DNA of 64,000 nucleotides from Alphaproteobacteria bacterium (lineage in GTDB: Bacteria; Pseudomonadota; Alphaproteobacteria; UBA828), in assembly GCA_022826665.1 (NCBI GenBank), contig JAJDUK010000056.1, positions 1 to 64,000 on the forward strand, read 5' to 3'. This document shows positions 42,203 through 50,387 of this stretch, in pieces. The notes under the pieces were generated by a model. The model was not told the DNA's origin, searched no databases, and saw nothing but the letters and a program-made list of their open reading frames with translations. The stretch's first letter is position 1. Every line of letters starts with the position of its first letter. The translations under genes and the position numbers were made by a program.

Positions 42203-43039
42203 CTATTGCCGCGCCTTGCGGCAGACGATCTCGATGGGCACGGCGCGATGCTCCCTCAGCGCCTGCGCCGAGTTCGCCATCGCCTCTTCGGCAAGCGCGC
42301 CGTGGATCAACGAGACGGCGCGGTGCAGCGGTTGTCCGCCGGCTTCGACCGTGGCGCGCGAGCGGGCGGCGTAGGCGAGCGCCGTCTCCGTCGTCTCCCG
42401 CAGAGTCTCGATGGCAAACCCCGAGGCCTCGAGGTTCGCGCGGGTCTCCGCCGGGGTCGCGAGAAAACTCGTCGCGGCGGTCCGCGCCCACGGCGTCGGG
42501 TAGTCAGGTGCGCCGCCCGGTCCCTGCACCGCCTCCGACAGACTCAGCCAGCCGCCGGACTTGAGCACGCGGTGGATCTCGCAATAGACCGCGCGCTTGT
42601 CGGCGATGTTCATGGAGACGTTCATCGAGTAGGCGCCGTCGAACACGGCGTCGCTGAAGGGCATCGCCAGCGCGTCGCCCTGCTCGAAGGAGACTCGGTC
42701 CGTAAGCCCCAGCAATGCCGTCAGGTGCGTCGCGATGTCGCAGAATTCGGCGGTCAGATCGATTCCGTCGACCCGGCAGCCGAAGCGTTCCGCCATGTAG
42801 CGCGCCGGCCCGCCGAGGCCGCTGCCGACATCGAGAATACGCTCCGTCTCGGCGACCTGGAGCAGGTTTGCCATGTCCTCGGTGGCCTCCAGGCCGCGGC
42901 CGTGGAAATGGTCGTAGGGAGCCAAAGCCTCAGCGGTCGGGCGCGCCGGATCGGCTCCGTCCTCCCGCAGCCGTGCCTCCAGCCGCGCGAGCAGGTCGCC
43001 GCTCGTGTAATGGGCGGCGATATCGGACGCCCCGGTCAT
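42203..43039 (-). CDS. SAM-dependent methyltransferase (UbiE/sarcosine-dimethylglycine type)
   Basis: 278 residues, class-I methyltransferase. The SAM-binding motif I is ILDVGSGLGGPARYMAE, with acidic residue in VDGIDLT and motif IV-like FDGAYSMNVSMNI. The pattern resembles small-molecule methyltransferases such as those for sarcosine/dimethylglycine or quinones. Its start overlaps the end of the LDH2-type gene (ATGA at 43036-43039), implying coupling. Substrate unknown. Confidence 0.83.
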   Translation of the reverse strand: MTGASDIAAHYTSGDLLARLEARLREDGADPARPTAEALAPYDHFHGRGLEATEDMANLLQVAETERILDVGSGLGGPARYMAERFGCRVDGIDLTAEFCDIATHLTALLGLTDRVSFEQGDALAMPFSDAVFDGAYSMNVSMNIADKRAVYCEIHRVLKSGGWLSLSEAVQGPGGAPDYPTPWARTAATSFLATPAETRANLEASGFAIETLRETTETALAYAARSRATVEAGGQPLHRAVSLIHGALAEEAMANSAQALREHRAVPIEIVCRKARQ

Positions 43040-44169
43040 TGTGAGGCCCCCGTGCGACGCTGCGGCTCGAACACCGCCGCCACGTCTTTGAGGCCGAGGG
43101 AGTTTGCCGTGAGCGCCAGGCTCGACCGCACCCTACGGGGCAGAGGGATGCCCTCCGCGCGCCGCCGGGCCCGCATCTCCTCCTCCGGCTCGCCGGGGAG
43201 GCGCACCCGCTCGTGTCCCGGCGCGGCGCGAGCGCCGCGCACGAAGGCGACGTAACGGTCGAGCTCCGGCCACATCAGCTCCTCGGTGCCGAAGCGCGCA
43301 GGGTCGAGCAGGATGGAGAGCATGTTGTTCTCCAGCGTCTTGTGGCCCGCCCGGCCGCAGCCGCCGCCGGTGAGCGCGCCGGCGAGCAGCTCGCACATGA
43401 TGCTGATGCCGGAGCCCTTGTGCTCGCCCATGGCGCGCACGGCGGCCGATCCCGTGCGCTGGTCGTGGGGCTGGGTGCCGTCCAGGGAGCCGTAGATGGC
43501 GTTGGGATCGGTGGTGAGCGTGCCGTCCCGATCGATCAGAGCGCCCTCCGGCAGCGGCTTTCCGCCGTTGAGCGCGACCAGCACCTTGCCCTCGGCCACG
43601 ATGGACGTCGCGCAGTCGAGCACCAGCGGCGGCCCCTCCGGCATCGGCACGCCGAAGCAGACCGGATTGGTGGACATGCGCCGCTCGGTGCCGCCGAAGG
43701 GCGCCACCAACATGCCGAGTCCGCTGGTGTTGACGAAGTGGATCGAAAGCAGCCCGTGGGCGGCCGCAAGCTCGGCCCAGTCGCCGACCCGCCCCAGGTG
43801 GCCCGAGTTGCGCAGACCCACGACGGCAACGCCGTACTGGCGCGCCTTCTCGACGCCCAGCGTGATCGCCTCTTCGCCGATGGTCTGGCCGAAGCCGTGG
43901 TCGCCGTCCAGCACTGCGACGGCGCCCGCGTCCATCACCGTCTTGATGTGCCGGTCGGCGTGCACGGCGCCGGTGTCGAGCCAATGGACATAGCGCGGCA
44001 CCCGAATGACGCCGTGGCTGTCGTGCCCGGTGAGGTTGGATTCGACCAGATAGCGGGCGACGCGCGCGCCTTCGGCCTGGTCGCAGCCGGCACCGACGAA
44101 AATCTCGGCGACGGCCTCCCTCAGCCGCCCGGCGTCGATCGCGAGGGCGTCTTGTTCGGCAACGTTCAT
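43036..44169 (-). CDS. Malate/L-lactate dehydrogenase family (LDH2/MDH2) oxidoreductase
   Basis: 377 residues. Family features: SNLTGHDSHGVIRVPRY near residue 45 with the catalytic His, LRNSGHLGRVGDWAE, TNPVCFGVPMPEGPP and GEHKGSGISIMCELLAGAL. These enzymes use NAD(P) in a fold unrelated to classical MDH and reduce 2-oxoacids (malate, lactate, ureidoglycolate, sulfolactate). The start at 44169 lies 2 bp from the stop of the AI-2E-type gene. An apparent frame continuing upstream of 44169 is only chance read-through. Confidence 0.88.
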   Translation of the reverse strand: MNVAEQDALAIDAGRLREAVAEIFVGAGCDQAEGARVARYLVESNLTGHDSHGVIRVPRYVHWLDTGAVHADRHIKTVMDAGAVAVLDGDHGFGQTIGEEAITLGVEKARQYGVAVVGLRNSGHLGRVGDWAELAAAHGLLSIHFVNTSGLGMLVAPFGGTERRMSTNPVCFGVPMPEGPPLVLDCATSIVAEGKVLVALNGGKPLPEGALIDRDGTLTTDPNAIYGSLDGTQPHDQRTGSAAVRAMGEHKGSGISIMCELLAGALTGGGCGRAGHKTLENNMLSILLDPARFGTEELMWPELDRYVAFVRGARAAPGHERVRLPGEPEEEMRARRRAEGIPLPRRVRSSLALTANSLGLKDVAAVFEPQRRTGASQ

Positions 44170-44171
44170 TG

Positions 44172-45263
44172 TCAGGCTCCGGACGGCGGGCGTGGGTCGG
44201 GCGGCGGGCGCGGCTCGGTCTCGCCCCAGGCGACACGGCCGTCGGTGGACAGCATCACCGCGATGGGCCGCGTGCGCGGGAAGTGGGCGAAGATGATCAT
44301 CGCGATCACAGTGATGGGCACGCAGAGGAACATCCCCGGCACCCCCCAGATCGTACCCCACACGGCCAGCGAGATCAGGGTCGCGAAGGGGCTGATGTTG
44401 AGCGACGAGCCCATCAGCATCGGCTCCAGGAAGTTGCCGACGAAGACCTGGATCACCGCGAGGCTCGGCGTGACGATGAGGAAGGGCACGAAGGTATCGA
44501 ACTGGACCAGCGCCAGCAGCGCCGGGAAGAGGATGCCTAGCAGCGAGCCGATGGTCGGGATGTAGTTCAGCAGGAAGATGATGACCACCCAGAAGCCGGC
44601 GAAGTCGAGGCCGACCGCAGCCAGCACGGCATAGCTGAGCCCCGCCGTCAGCGCGCTGGTGAAGGTCTTGATCCAGAGATAGTTCTGAATCTCCTGGGTC
44701 ATGTGGCTGAGGATCTTGTGGACCCGCTCCTCCCGCTCCGGGTCGGGGAAGAGCGCCTTCATCTTGCGGTCGAAGCTGCCCTGCTCGACGAAGAGGAAGA
44801 GCATGTAGACCAGGATGAGGCCGGCTTCGCCCGCGATCCCGGTCAGCGTTGTGGCAAGGCGGCCGACCACCGCACTGAAGTCGATGCGATCGACAATATC
44901 GGCGACATTCGGCGTTTCCTGCATCCCGAACAGCGCCGCCACCTCGCCGATCAGCCGCTGCAGATTGGCCTGATAGGTGGGGATTGCATCGACCACGGCG
45001 CTGAAGTTGCCGCTCACCATCTCGGCCAGCGACATGACCGCGGCGACGACGGCGAGCGCCGTGAGCGCGAGCGCGGCCCAGCGCGGCGGGCGCACGCCGC
45101 GTATGCTGAGCTTCATGATCCCGCGCGCGATGGCGTTGATCAGGTACCAGGCCATGACCGCGATGGCGATCGGGATCAGGATGTTCCGCCCGGAGATGAG
45201 AAGGTAAATGGTGAGGGCGGCGATGCCGGCCGAGGCGGCGAAGAGGATGAGGCGTGACTGCAT
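44172..45263 (-). CDS. AI-2E-family transporter-like membrane protein
   Basis: 363 residues from the ATG at 45263. Two N-terminal helix pairs (ILFAASAGIAALTIYLLISG), a long amphipathic middle part, then helices with VVIIFLLNYIPTIGSLLG and NFLEPMLMGSSLNISPFATL, the most conserved family segments. Members include quorum-signal exporters and sodium/proton antiporters; many are uncharacterised, so transport substrate is open. The C-terminus is proline-rich. It is the first gene of a three-gene minus-strand operon with LDH2 and methyltransferase genes. Confidence 0.85.
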   Translation of the reverse strand: MQSRLILFAASAGIAALTIYLLISGRNILIPIAIAVMAWYLINAIARGIMKLSIRGVRPPRWAALALTALAVVAAVMSLAEMVSGNFSAVVDAIPTYQANLQRLIGEVAALFGMQETPNVADIVDRIDFSAVVGRLATTLTGIAGEAGLILVYMLFLFVEQGSFDRKMKALFPDPEREERVHKILSHMTQEIQNYLWIKTFTSALTAGLSYAVLAAVGLDFAGFWVVIIFLLNYIPTIGSLLGILFPALLALVQFDTFVPFLIVTPSLAVIQVFVGNFLEPMLMGSSLNISPFATLISLAVWGTIWGVPGMFLCVPITVIAMIIFAHFPRTRPIAVMLSTDGRVAWGETEPRPPPDPRPPSGA

Positions 45264-45353
45264 GAGGGGTGCCCGTGCGGAGCGCTCGCGGCATTGTTGG
45301 GCCGGGCCGGGCAACGGTCAACCGGCCGGGGCCGGGGCCGCCGAGGCAGACGC

Positions 45354-45971
45354 ATGACCGAGGGGCCGGCGGCGGGGCGGAGGCCGGGGCCGCTGCGGAG
45401 GCTCTACGACTGGACGCTGGCGCTCGCCGGCAAGCGGCACGCCATCTGGGCGCTCGCCGCCGTGGCCTTTGCCGAAAGCTCGTTCTTCCCCATTCCGCCG
45501 GACCTGCTGCTGATCCCCATGGTGCTCGCGCAACGGGCCAAGGCGTGGCTGCTGGCGGGCCTCTGCACGCTCTTCTCGGTCGCGGGCGGCCTCTTCGGCT
45601 ACGCCATCGGCTACTTCCTCTTCGATGCCTTCGGCGGCCCGCTGCTCGAGCTTTGGGGCCACGAGGACAAGCTCGCCACCTTCGAACACTACCGCGACGA
45701 GTGGGGCGCCTGGATCGTCGTCGCCGGCGGCTTCACCCCGCTCCCCTACAAACTGATCACCATCGCGAGCGGGGCGGGCAAGCTCGACATCGGCGTGTTC
45801 ATCATCGCCTCGCTGCTCGCGCGGGGGCTTCGCTTCTACATCGTGGCGGCAATTCTCTGGCAGTTCGGCCCGCCGGCCCGCGCCTTCATCGAGCGTCACC
45901 TGGGCTGGGTGGCGTTGGCCGCCGTCGCCATTCTGATCGCCGTGGTGCTGGCGATCCGCTTCGCCGCCTAA
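45354..45971 (+). CDS. YqaA/DedA-family membrane protein
   Basis: 205 residues, four to five transmembrane segments. Key family region: FAESSFFPIPPDLLLIPMV near residue 50 and VVAGGFTPLPYKLITIASG near residue 125, the re-entrant loops of the DedA/SNARE-associated family. YqaA members are small versions with unknown transport role, related to lipid scramblases and flippases. The gene overlaps the SIS gene tail to tail by 4 bp. Confidence 0.85.
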   Translation: MTEGPAAGRRPGPLRRLYDWTLALAGKRHAIWALAAVAFAESSFFPIPPDLLLIPMVLAQRAKAWLLAGLCTLFSVAGGLFGYAIGYFLFDAFGGPLLELWGHEDKLATFEHYRDEWGAWIVVAGGFTPLPYKLITIASGAGKLDIGVFIIASLLARGLRFYIVAAILWQFGPPARAFIERHLGWVALAAVAILIAVVLAIRFAA

Positions 45972-46588
45972 AACTTGCGCTCCGAGATGAGCGCGTCGGG
46001 CATTTTCGCCTGGCGCAGGTACTGCGCCAGCATGTGCATGACCGACTGGTGGATGTCCTCGATCACGCCGTAGTTGTCGCCGTCCACGTGGAGGTTGACC
46101 GTGGCGAGCGGCGCCGAACGCCCGCCGTCGAAGCCGGTGAGCGCGATGCTCTCCAGCCCGTTCGCTGCGGCCCATTGAAGCGCACGGACGATGTTCTCCG
46201 AATCGCCGGAGGACGAGATGGTCATCAGCAGGTCGCCGGCGCGCGCTGCGGTCCCGAGCTGGTAGAGGAAGCAGTCCTCGAAGGCGATGTCGTTGGCGAT
46301 CGCGGTCACCATCTCCAGGTTCGAACTCAGGCTCATCACTCGCGGCAGCAGGCCGGTGTCGGTCTGCACGCCCTTGGCGACGTCGCAGAGCAGGTGGTTG
46401 GCGATAGCCGCCGAGCCGCCGTTGCCGCATACGAAGAGCCATGCACCGCGGCCAAACGCCGCACCGAGCATCTCCGCAGCACGGGCGAGCGCGGCGCGGT
46501 CGATGGAGGCGCCGGCCTGCGCCAGCCGGGCCAGGTAATCGTCGCAATAGTCCGCGATCGAGGGGTAGCCCTTGTCGGGGAAGGCCAT
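45968..46588 (-). CDS. SIS-domain sugar phosphate isomerase, GmhA-like
   Basis: 206 residues, single SIS domain. It has FVCGNGGSAAIANHLLCDVAKG, TAIANDIAFEDCF and TISSSGDSENIVRAL, the sugar-phosphate binding loops of GmhA-type phosphoheptose isomerases, and EDIHQSVMHML at the C-terminus with the conserved His. GmhA makes sedoheptulose 7-phosphate into heptose phosphate for lipopolysaccharide. Here other heptose genes are absent, so it may act on another sugar phosphate. Convergent with the YqaA gene. Confidence 0.8.
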   Translation of the reverse strand: MAFPDKGYPSIADYCDDYLARLAQAGASIDRAALARAAEMLGAAFGRGAWLFVCGNGGSAAIANHLLCDVAKGVQTDTGLLPRVMSLSSNLEMVTAIANDIAFEDCFLYQLGTAARAGDLLMTISSSGDSENIVRALQWAAANGLESIALTGFDGGRSAPLATVNLHVDGDNYGVIEDIHQSVMHMLAQYLRQAKMPDALISERKF

Positions 46589-46620
46589 GGATCCCCTGCA
46601 AAAAACGAAACCGATGTGCG

Positions 46621-46650
46621 GCGGCGGCGCGCAGGCCTGCGCGCCGCCGC
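46621..46650 (-). terminator. Perfect 30-bp palindrome, likely terminator of the CxxxC pair
   Basis: Two 15-bp arms (GCGGCGGCGCGCAGG and its complement) meet without a loop, so the RNA would fold into a very strong hairpin. On the minus strand TTTCGTTTTTT follows about 12 nt later, before the SIS gene. It lies just after the stop of the periplasmic gene pair. The T-run is further away than usual. Confidence 0.6.
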
Positions 46651-46660
46651 TTGGGTCAGG

Positions 46661-47206
46661 CTAGGGTGTGATGCCTTCGCTCTTCAGGCCGAGCACGCCC
46701 TGTTCCTCGATCAGCTCCAGGATCGCCTCGTCGTTGCGCATCCAGCGCCGCGCCTTCTTGTCCTTCGCCTCCAGGCCGCGCTCCTTGGCCCACTGGCGGA
46801 CGAAGCCGTTGGCGCCGCGCCACTTGCCGCCCTCGGGCCGGACGAATTGCACGGCGAAGGTGGTAATGCCGTAGTTGGTCGTGAACAGGCCGTCCACCGT
46901 CACCCGTTGGTTGCAGAAGGGGATGAGATCGACGGTCGGCCCGGTGAAGGGGCCCGCGTTCTTGAGTGGCAGCACCAGGGTGCCGTCGTCCTGCAGCAGG
47001 CCGAGGAGCCGATTGCCGGCGCCGCAGTCCTCGGGGCAGTCGCCGCTGAGGACGCAGAGCACGTCGGTCACCTTGGCGTCGAAGCGCGCCTCGACCTCGT
47101 CGGGCAGCCCCCAGCTATTGGCGGCGGAGGCGACGCCGGCAGCCGCCATCGAGCCTACGAAGACGAGGGCGGCGATGAAGCGGGTCATCGTGCGATGGGC
47201 CTGCAT
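46661..47206 (-). CDS. Periplasmic CxxxC protein, second of a paralogous pair
   Basis: 181 residues, unknown function. Sec signal MTRFIAALVFVGSMAAAGVASA. The mature part reads VTDVLCVLSGDCPEDCGAGN, then GLLQDDGTLVLP, LIPFCNQRVTVDGLF. This follows the same order as the neighbouring protein: a first Cys, a CxxxC, a G..G.L..DDG turn, and a V-V-G-L strand. The two therefore look like diverged copies of one beta-rich (OB-like) domain. A C-terminal basic helix (WAKERGLEAKDKKARRWM) is unique here. The ATG at 47206 uses GGGAGG that overlaps the previous gene's end, so they are coupled. Metal or haem binding is a guess. Confidence 0.75.
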   Translation of the reverse strand: MQAHRTMTRFIAALVFVGSMAAAGVASAANSWGLPDEVEARFDAKVTDVLCVLSGDCPEDCGAGNRLLGLLQDDGTLVLPLKNAGPFTGPTVDLIPFCNQRVTVDGLFTTNYGITTFAVQFVRPEGGKWRGANGFVRQWAKERGLEAKDKKARRWMRNDEAILELIEEQGVLGLKSEGITP

Positions 47207-47208
47207 GA

Positions 47209-47658
47209 CTAGAGCCCTCCCGGCTGGATGTCGAAGTCCTCGTGGGAGTAGTTCACGATCCCGTGGTCCTCGACGATCTCGTTGACGGCGAGATATTTGA
47301 CGCTGTCACGCTCGTAGAGATCGCCGGTGACGACGACCTCGTTGGTCTGCATGCGGAAGATCGCCTTGTTGCCGATCACGTCGGGATTGTTCTCCATCAT
47401 GAGCACGACGTAGACCTCCTCGTCGTCCTCGCTCAGGATGCCGACCGGCACGCCGCCCCGCGCGCACCAGACCGCGCAGCGGTGATGGGCCGAGCCCGTC
47501 GCCCACATGATCTCGCTCAGGTAGCACCAGGAATCGATGACCTCGCCGGTCACCGTAATCCGCTGTGGCTCTGCTGCCGAGGCCGGTGCTGCGGCAACGG
47601 CCGCGAACCCCATGCCTCCGGCGACCAAGCCTGCGGCCGCCAACCGTATCAAGCGCAT
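47209..47658 (-). CDS. Periplasmic CxxxC protein, first of a paralogous pair
   Basis: 149 residues, unknown function. Signal peptide MRLIRLAAAGLVAGGMG... ending APASAAE. The mature domain starts ITVTGEVIDSWCYLSEIM, followed by SAHHRCAVWCARGG, with Cys, His-His, then CxxxC, and continues VGILSEDDEEVYVVL, TNEVVVTGDLYERD. The strand pattern suggests an OB-like fold; the Cys/His cluster suggests a metal, haem or disulfide site. It is followed 2 bp later by its paralogue. The 291 bp upstream (47659-47949) hold the promoter region and no gene. Confidence 0.75.
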   Translation of the reverse strand: MRLIRLAAAGLVAGGMGFAAVAAAPASAAEPQRITVTGEVIDSWCYLSEIMWATGSAHHRCAVWCARGGVPVGILSEDDEEVYVVLMMENNPDVIGNKAIFRMQTNEVVVTGDLYERDSVKYLAVNEIVEDHGIVNYSHEDFDIQPGGL

Positions 47659-47949
47659 AGTCTTCACCCCCGCGTTGCGGTTTTTGTCGCGTAACGTTCC
47701 GCGCGCGATGGCGTCGCGCGCCTTGTTGCCATTGATATTGGCCCAGGCGACGCTCTTCGCAAGAATGCCGATCGGGCCCAGCACGCGCGAGCGACACTAA
47801 CAAGCTTCGCCCGCACTCGCCATGCGAGCGCCGGCTTCGACCGTGCAACAGTTCGTGAAGGGCCGCGGGCGTTTCGCGAGCGCGCCAAAGGGTCTACAAC
47901 CTCGGCAGCGCGGCGATCGCTGCGGCGCACAGGCGAGAGGGTTCGGCCG

Positions 47950-49539
47950 ATGAGGGATTTTCAGCATCCGGGGCGGTCCATGGTCCACGGCACGCGCGGC
48001 ATGGCGGCGACCTCGCATCCACTCGCCACCGCCACCGCCATAGAGATTCTGCGCGCGGGCGGCAACGCCGTGGATGCCGCGATCGCGGCCTGCGCCGTGC
48101 AAGGCGTGGTCGAGCCGCAGTCCACCGGCATCGGCGGCGACTGCTTCGCGCTCTACGCCCCAGGCGGCCGGGTGCCGCCCTACGCCATCAACGGCTCAGG
48201 TCCTGCGCCGGCTGCGGCGAGCGTGGACTGGTTCCGGGAGCAGGGCATCGACGCCATCGGCTTCGAAAGCGCGCACGCCGTCACCGTGCCGGGCGCCGTC
48301 GGCACCTGGGAGCGGCTGCTGGCGGACCACGGCACCAAGGGTCTCGACGAGGTGCTCCAGCCCGCCATCCGCTACGCCGAGGAAGGCTTCGTGGTCCACA
48401 GCCGCGTCGCCCACGACTGGGCGAATGCAGCCGATGACAAGCTCCACGCCTGCGAGAACGCCCGCGCGATCTACCTGCCCGGCGGGCGCCCGCCCGCCGC
48501 CGGCGACCTTCACCGCCTGCCGGCACTGGCGGAAACGCTGCGACTGATCGCGAAGGAAGGCGCGGCGGCCTTCTATTGTGGCTCCATCGCGGACGACATC
48601 GTGGCCCGCCTCGCCGCCCACGGCAGCCTGATGACGGCGGACGACCTCGCCGGCTTCGCGCCGCAGGCGGTGGAACCCATCAGCGCCAACTACCGGGGCT
48701 ACGACATCTACGAGTGCCCGCCCAACGGCCAGGGGATCATCGCGCTGCTCATCCTCAACATGCTCGAGGGCTTCGAGCTTGCCGGGCTCGATCCGGTGGG
48801 GGCCGAGCGGTTGCACCTTGAGGCCGAGGCGAGCCGCCTCGGCTACCGCGACCGCGCGGCGCTGATCGCCGACCCCGATGCGGTGGGCGTGCCGGTGGAA
48901 GCGCTGCTCTCCACCCAGTACGCCGACGCCATGCGCCGCCACATCGATCCTGGGCGCGCCATGCCGGCGGAGCTGCCGCCGGGCTACCCGGCCCACGGCG
49001 ATACCGTCTACCTCACCGTGGTGGATGGCGAGGGCAACGCGATCTCCTTCATCAACTCGCTGTTCGCGTCCTTCGGTACCGGCCTCTGCACGCCGTCCGG
49101 CGTGCTGCTGCAGAACCGGGGCGCGAGCTTCGTCATCAACGAGGACCACCCCAACCGCATCGCCGGCGGCAAGCGGCCCATGCACACGATCATCCCCGGC
49201 ATGGTGGGGCAGGGCGAGCATGCCGTGATGCCCTTCGGCGTCATGGGCGGGCACTTCCAGGCCTGCGGCCACGCCCACTTCCTCACCAACGTGATCGACT
49301 ACGGCATGGACCCGCAGGCGGCGCTGGATTGCCCCCGCGCCTTCCACTTCGGCGGCGTCATGGCGCTGGAGACCACCATCGCCGAGGAGACCGCCCGGCG
49401 CCTCGCGGCCCTCGGCCATGACGTCGCCTGGGCGGCGGTGCCCCACGGCGGCGGTCAGGCCATCGCGATCGACCGCGCCACCGGCGTGCTCACCGGCGGC
49501 TCCGACCCCCGCAAGGACGGCTGCGCGCTGGGGATTTGA
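47950..49539 (+). CDS. Gamma-glutamyltransferase family (Ntn hydrolase)
   Basis: 529 residues. Self-processing Ntn-hydrolase: Thr352 in AHGDTVYLTVVD is the cleavage and nucleophile residue. Other family marks are VEPQSTGIGGDCFAL, FESAHAVTVPGAVG, ECPPNGQGIIALL, LQNRGASF and GGKRPMHTIIPG. No signal peptide is evident, unlike periplasmic GGT, which fits the cytosolic acylase/oxamate amidohydrolase-like members. It may hydrolyse gamma-glutamyl compounds or other amides. Stands alone between the CxxxC pair and the AT-rich island. Confidence 0.87.
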   Translation: MRDFQHPGRSMVHGTRGMAATSHPLATATAIEILRAGGNAVDAAIAACAVQGVVEPQSTGIGGDCFALYAPGGRVPPYAINGSGPAPAAASVDWFREQGIDAIGFESAHAVTVPGAVGTWERLLADHGTKGLDEVLQPAIRYAEEGFVVHSRVAHDWANAADDKLHACENARAIYLPGGRPPAAGDLHRLPALAETLRLIAKEGAAAFYCGSIADDIVARLAAHGSLMTADDLAGFAPQAVEPISANYRGYDIYECPPNGQGIIALLILNMLEGFELAGLDPVGAERLHLEAEASRLGYRDRAALIADPDAVGVPVEALLSTQYADAMRRHIDPGRAMPAELPPGYPAHGDTVYLTVVDGEGNAISFINSLFASFGTGLCTPSGVLLQNRGASFVINEDHPNRIAGGKRPMHTIIPGMVGQGEHAVMPFGVMGGHFQACGHAHFLTNVIDYGMDPQAALDCPRAFHFGGVMALETTIAEETARRLAALGHDVAWAAVPHGGGQAIAIDRATGVLTGGSDPRKDGCALGI

Positions 49540-49655
49540 GGCGAGAAGGCGCACTTGTGTGCGGCCTGAAACACGGGATTTAGTTTCCTGGTTCAATTGA
49601 TCTCAATTTCCGTGTTTTGTCCGAGACTGTCTCTTGTGACCCTTTATGAGTCGTC

Positions 49656-49685
49656 CTGACTGTTCCCAATACATTGAAGTATAAT
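49656..49685 (+). promoter_or_regulatory. Promoter of the HicB/HicA-like pair
   Basis: A consensus TATAAT (49680-49685) with CTGACT (49656-49661) 18 bp upstream lies in AT-rich DNA unlike the surrounding genome. It precedes the antitoxin-like gene by about 80 bp. An inverted repeat of AAACACGG (49569-) and CCGTGTTT further left could terminate the GGT transcript. Confidence 0.5.
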
Positions 49686-49767
49686 GATATTTTATGAAGA
49701 CTAAATTCCGTATTTCATTTTGTTCTAAACGCGAGAAAATCAAAACTACACGCAACGGGAGACCGCC

Positions 49768-50067
49768 ATGTATCACAACGAAACCGCAATCATCCGCGTT
49801 GTCTGCGAAGAGCGCGGCGACGGTGGCGTGCGTGTTTCAAGCCCCGACGTTCCTGGCCTTCATCTGTCTGGTGCCGACAGGGACGCCGTGTTCGCCGACG
49901 TAGGGCCAGCGATCCAAATACTGTTCAAGGCGAACCACGACATCGATATCGAGTGGCATCCGGTGGTGCCGTCGGTGGAAGCGCTGCTCGCTCCCTCTCC
50001 AGACCCCACGCCCGTCGTCGCGGCGATGCAGACTGGCCAATTCGCCATCACGCGCGCGGCCGGCTAA
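49768..50067 (+). CDS. HicB-like antitoxin (DUF1902-type)
   Basis: 99 residues. The segment VRVSSPDVPGLHLSGADRD followed by VGPAIQILFKAN is the HicB/DUF1902 partial RNase-H-like fold, in which a strand of the form xxxSPDVPGL is diagnostic. A ribosome binding site GGGAGA lies before the ATG. The product likely binds and inhibits the small protein encoded 4 bp downstream. The pair lies in AT-rich DNA, a sign of recent transfer. No DNA-binding domain is obvious at the C-terminus. Confidence 0.65.
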   Translation: MYHNETAIIRVVCEERGDGGVRVSSPDVPGLHLSGADRDAVFADVGPAIQILFKANHDIDIEWHPVVPSVEALLAPSPDPTPVVAAMQTGQFAITRAAG

Positions 50068-50071
50068 CGGC

Positions 50072-50290
50072 ATGATCTCAGTCCGGTTGTGTTCGCGCGA
50101 AGAAGTGGAAACAAGACTCGGCCAACTGGGATGCGAACCGGCAGGCACTGTACTAAAGACAGCGGAACTATGGGTGACCCGAAAGGGTCACTATTTTTTC
50201 GTTCCATCCGAGGGGCCTGACAAGCGTTGCGATGAATTTACCTTGAACGCTATTGAAGACGAAATAAAGAAGCTAAGTCACGATCAATAA
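50072..50290 (+). CDS. Putative HicA-like toxin partner
   Basis: 72 residues. Predicted alpha-beta-beta-alpha order (EEVETRLGQLGC helix, LKTAELWVTRKGHYFFVP strands, CDEFTLNAIEDEIKKL helix) fits the dsRBD-like HicA fold. The HicA catalytic GSHH motif is replaced by RKGHYFF, leaving one His. It starts 4 bp after the antitoxin-like gene. It could be a diverged mRNA interferase or an unrelated small partner. Confidence 0.5.
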   Translation: MISVRLCSREEVETRLGQLGCEPAGTVLKTAELWVTRKGHYFFVPSEGPDKRCDEFTLNAIEDEIKKLSHDQ

Positions 50291-50387
50291 CATCTGAGAA
50301 ATGGTCGCATATACATTATCTCTCGCGTGACTATCTTGGAACTCCATGTCTGATAATGTTGCCAAAGGTCGAGCAACTGACAAAGGC

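Noticed and set aside
43036-45321. Possible fusion of the LDH2 gene with an upstream domain
   Set aside because: The frame stays open upstream of 44169 by chance; this part overlaps the AI-2E gene in another frame. The LDH2 start MNVAEQDALAI is normal for the family.
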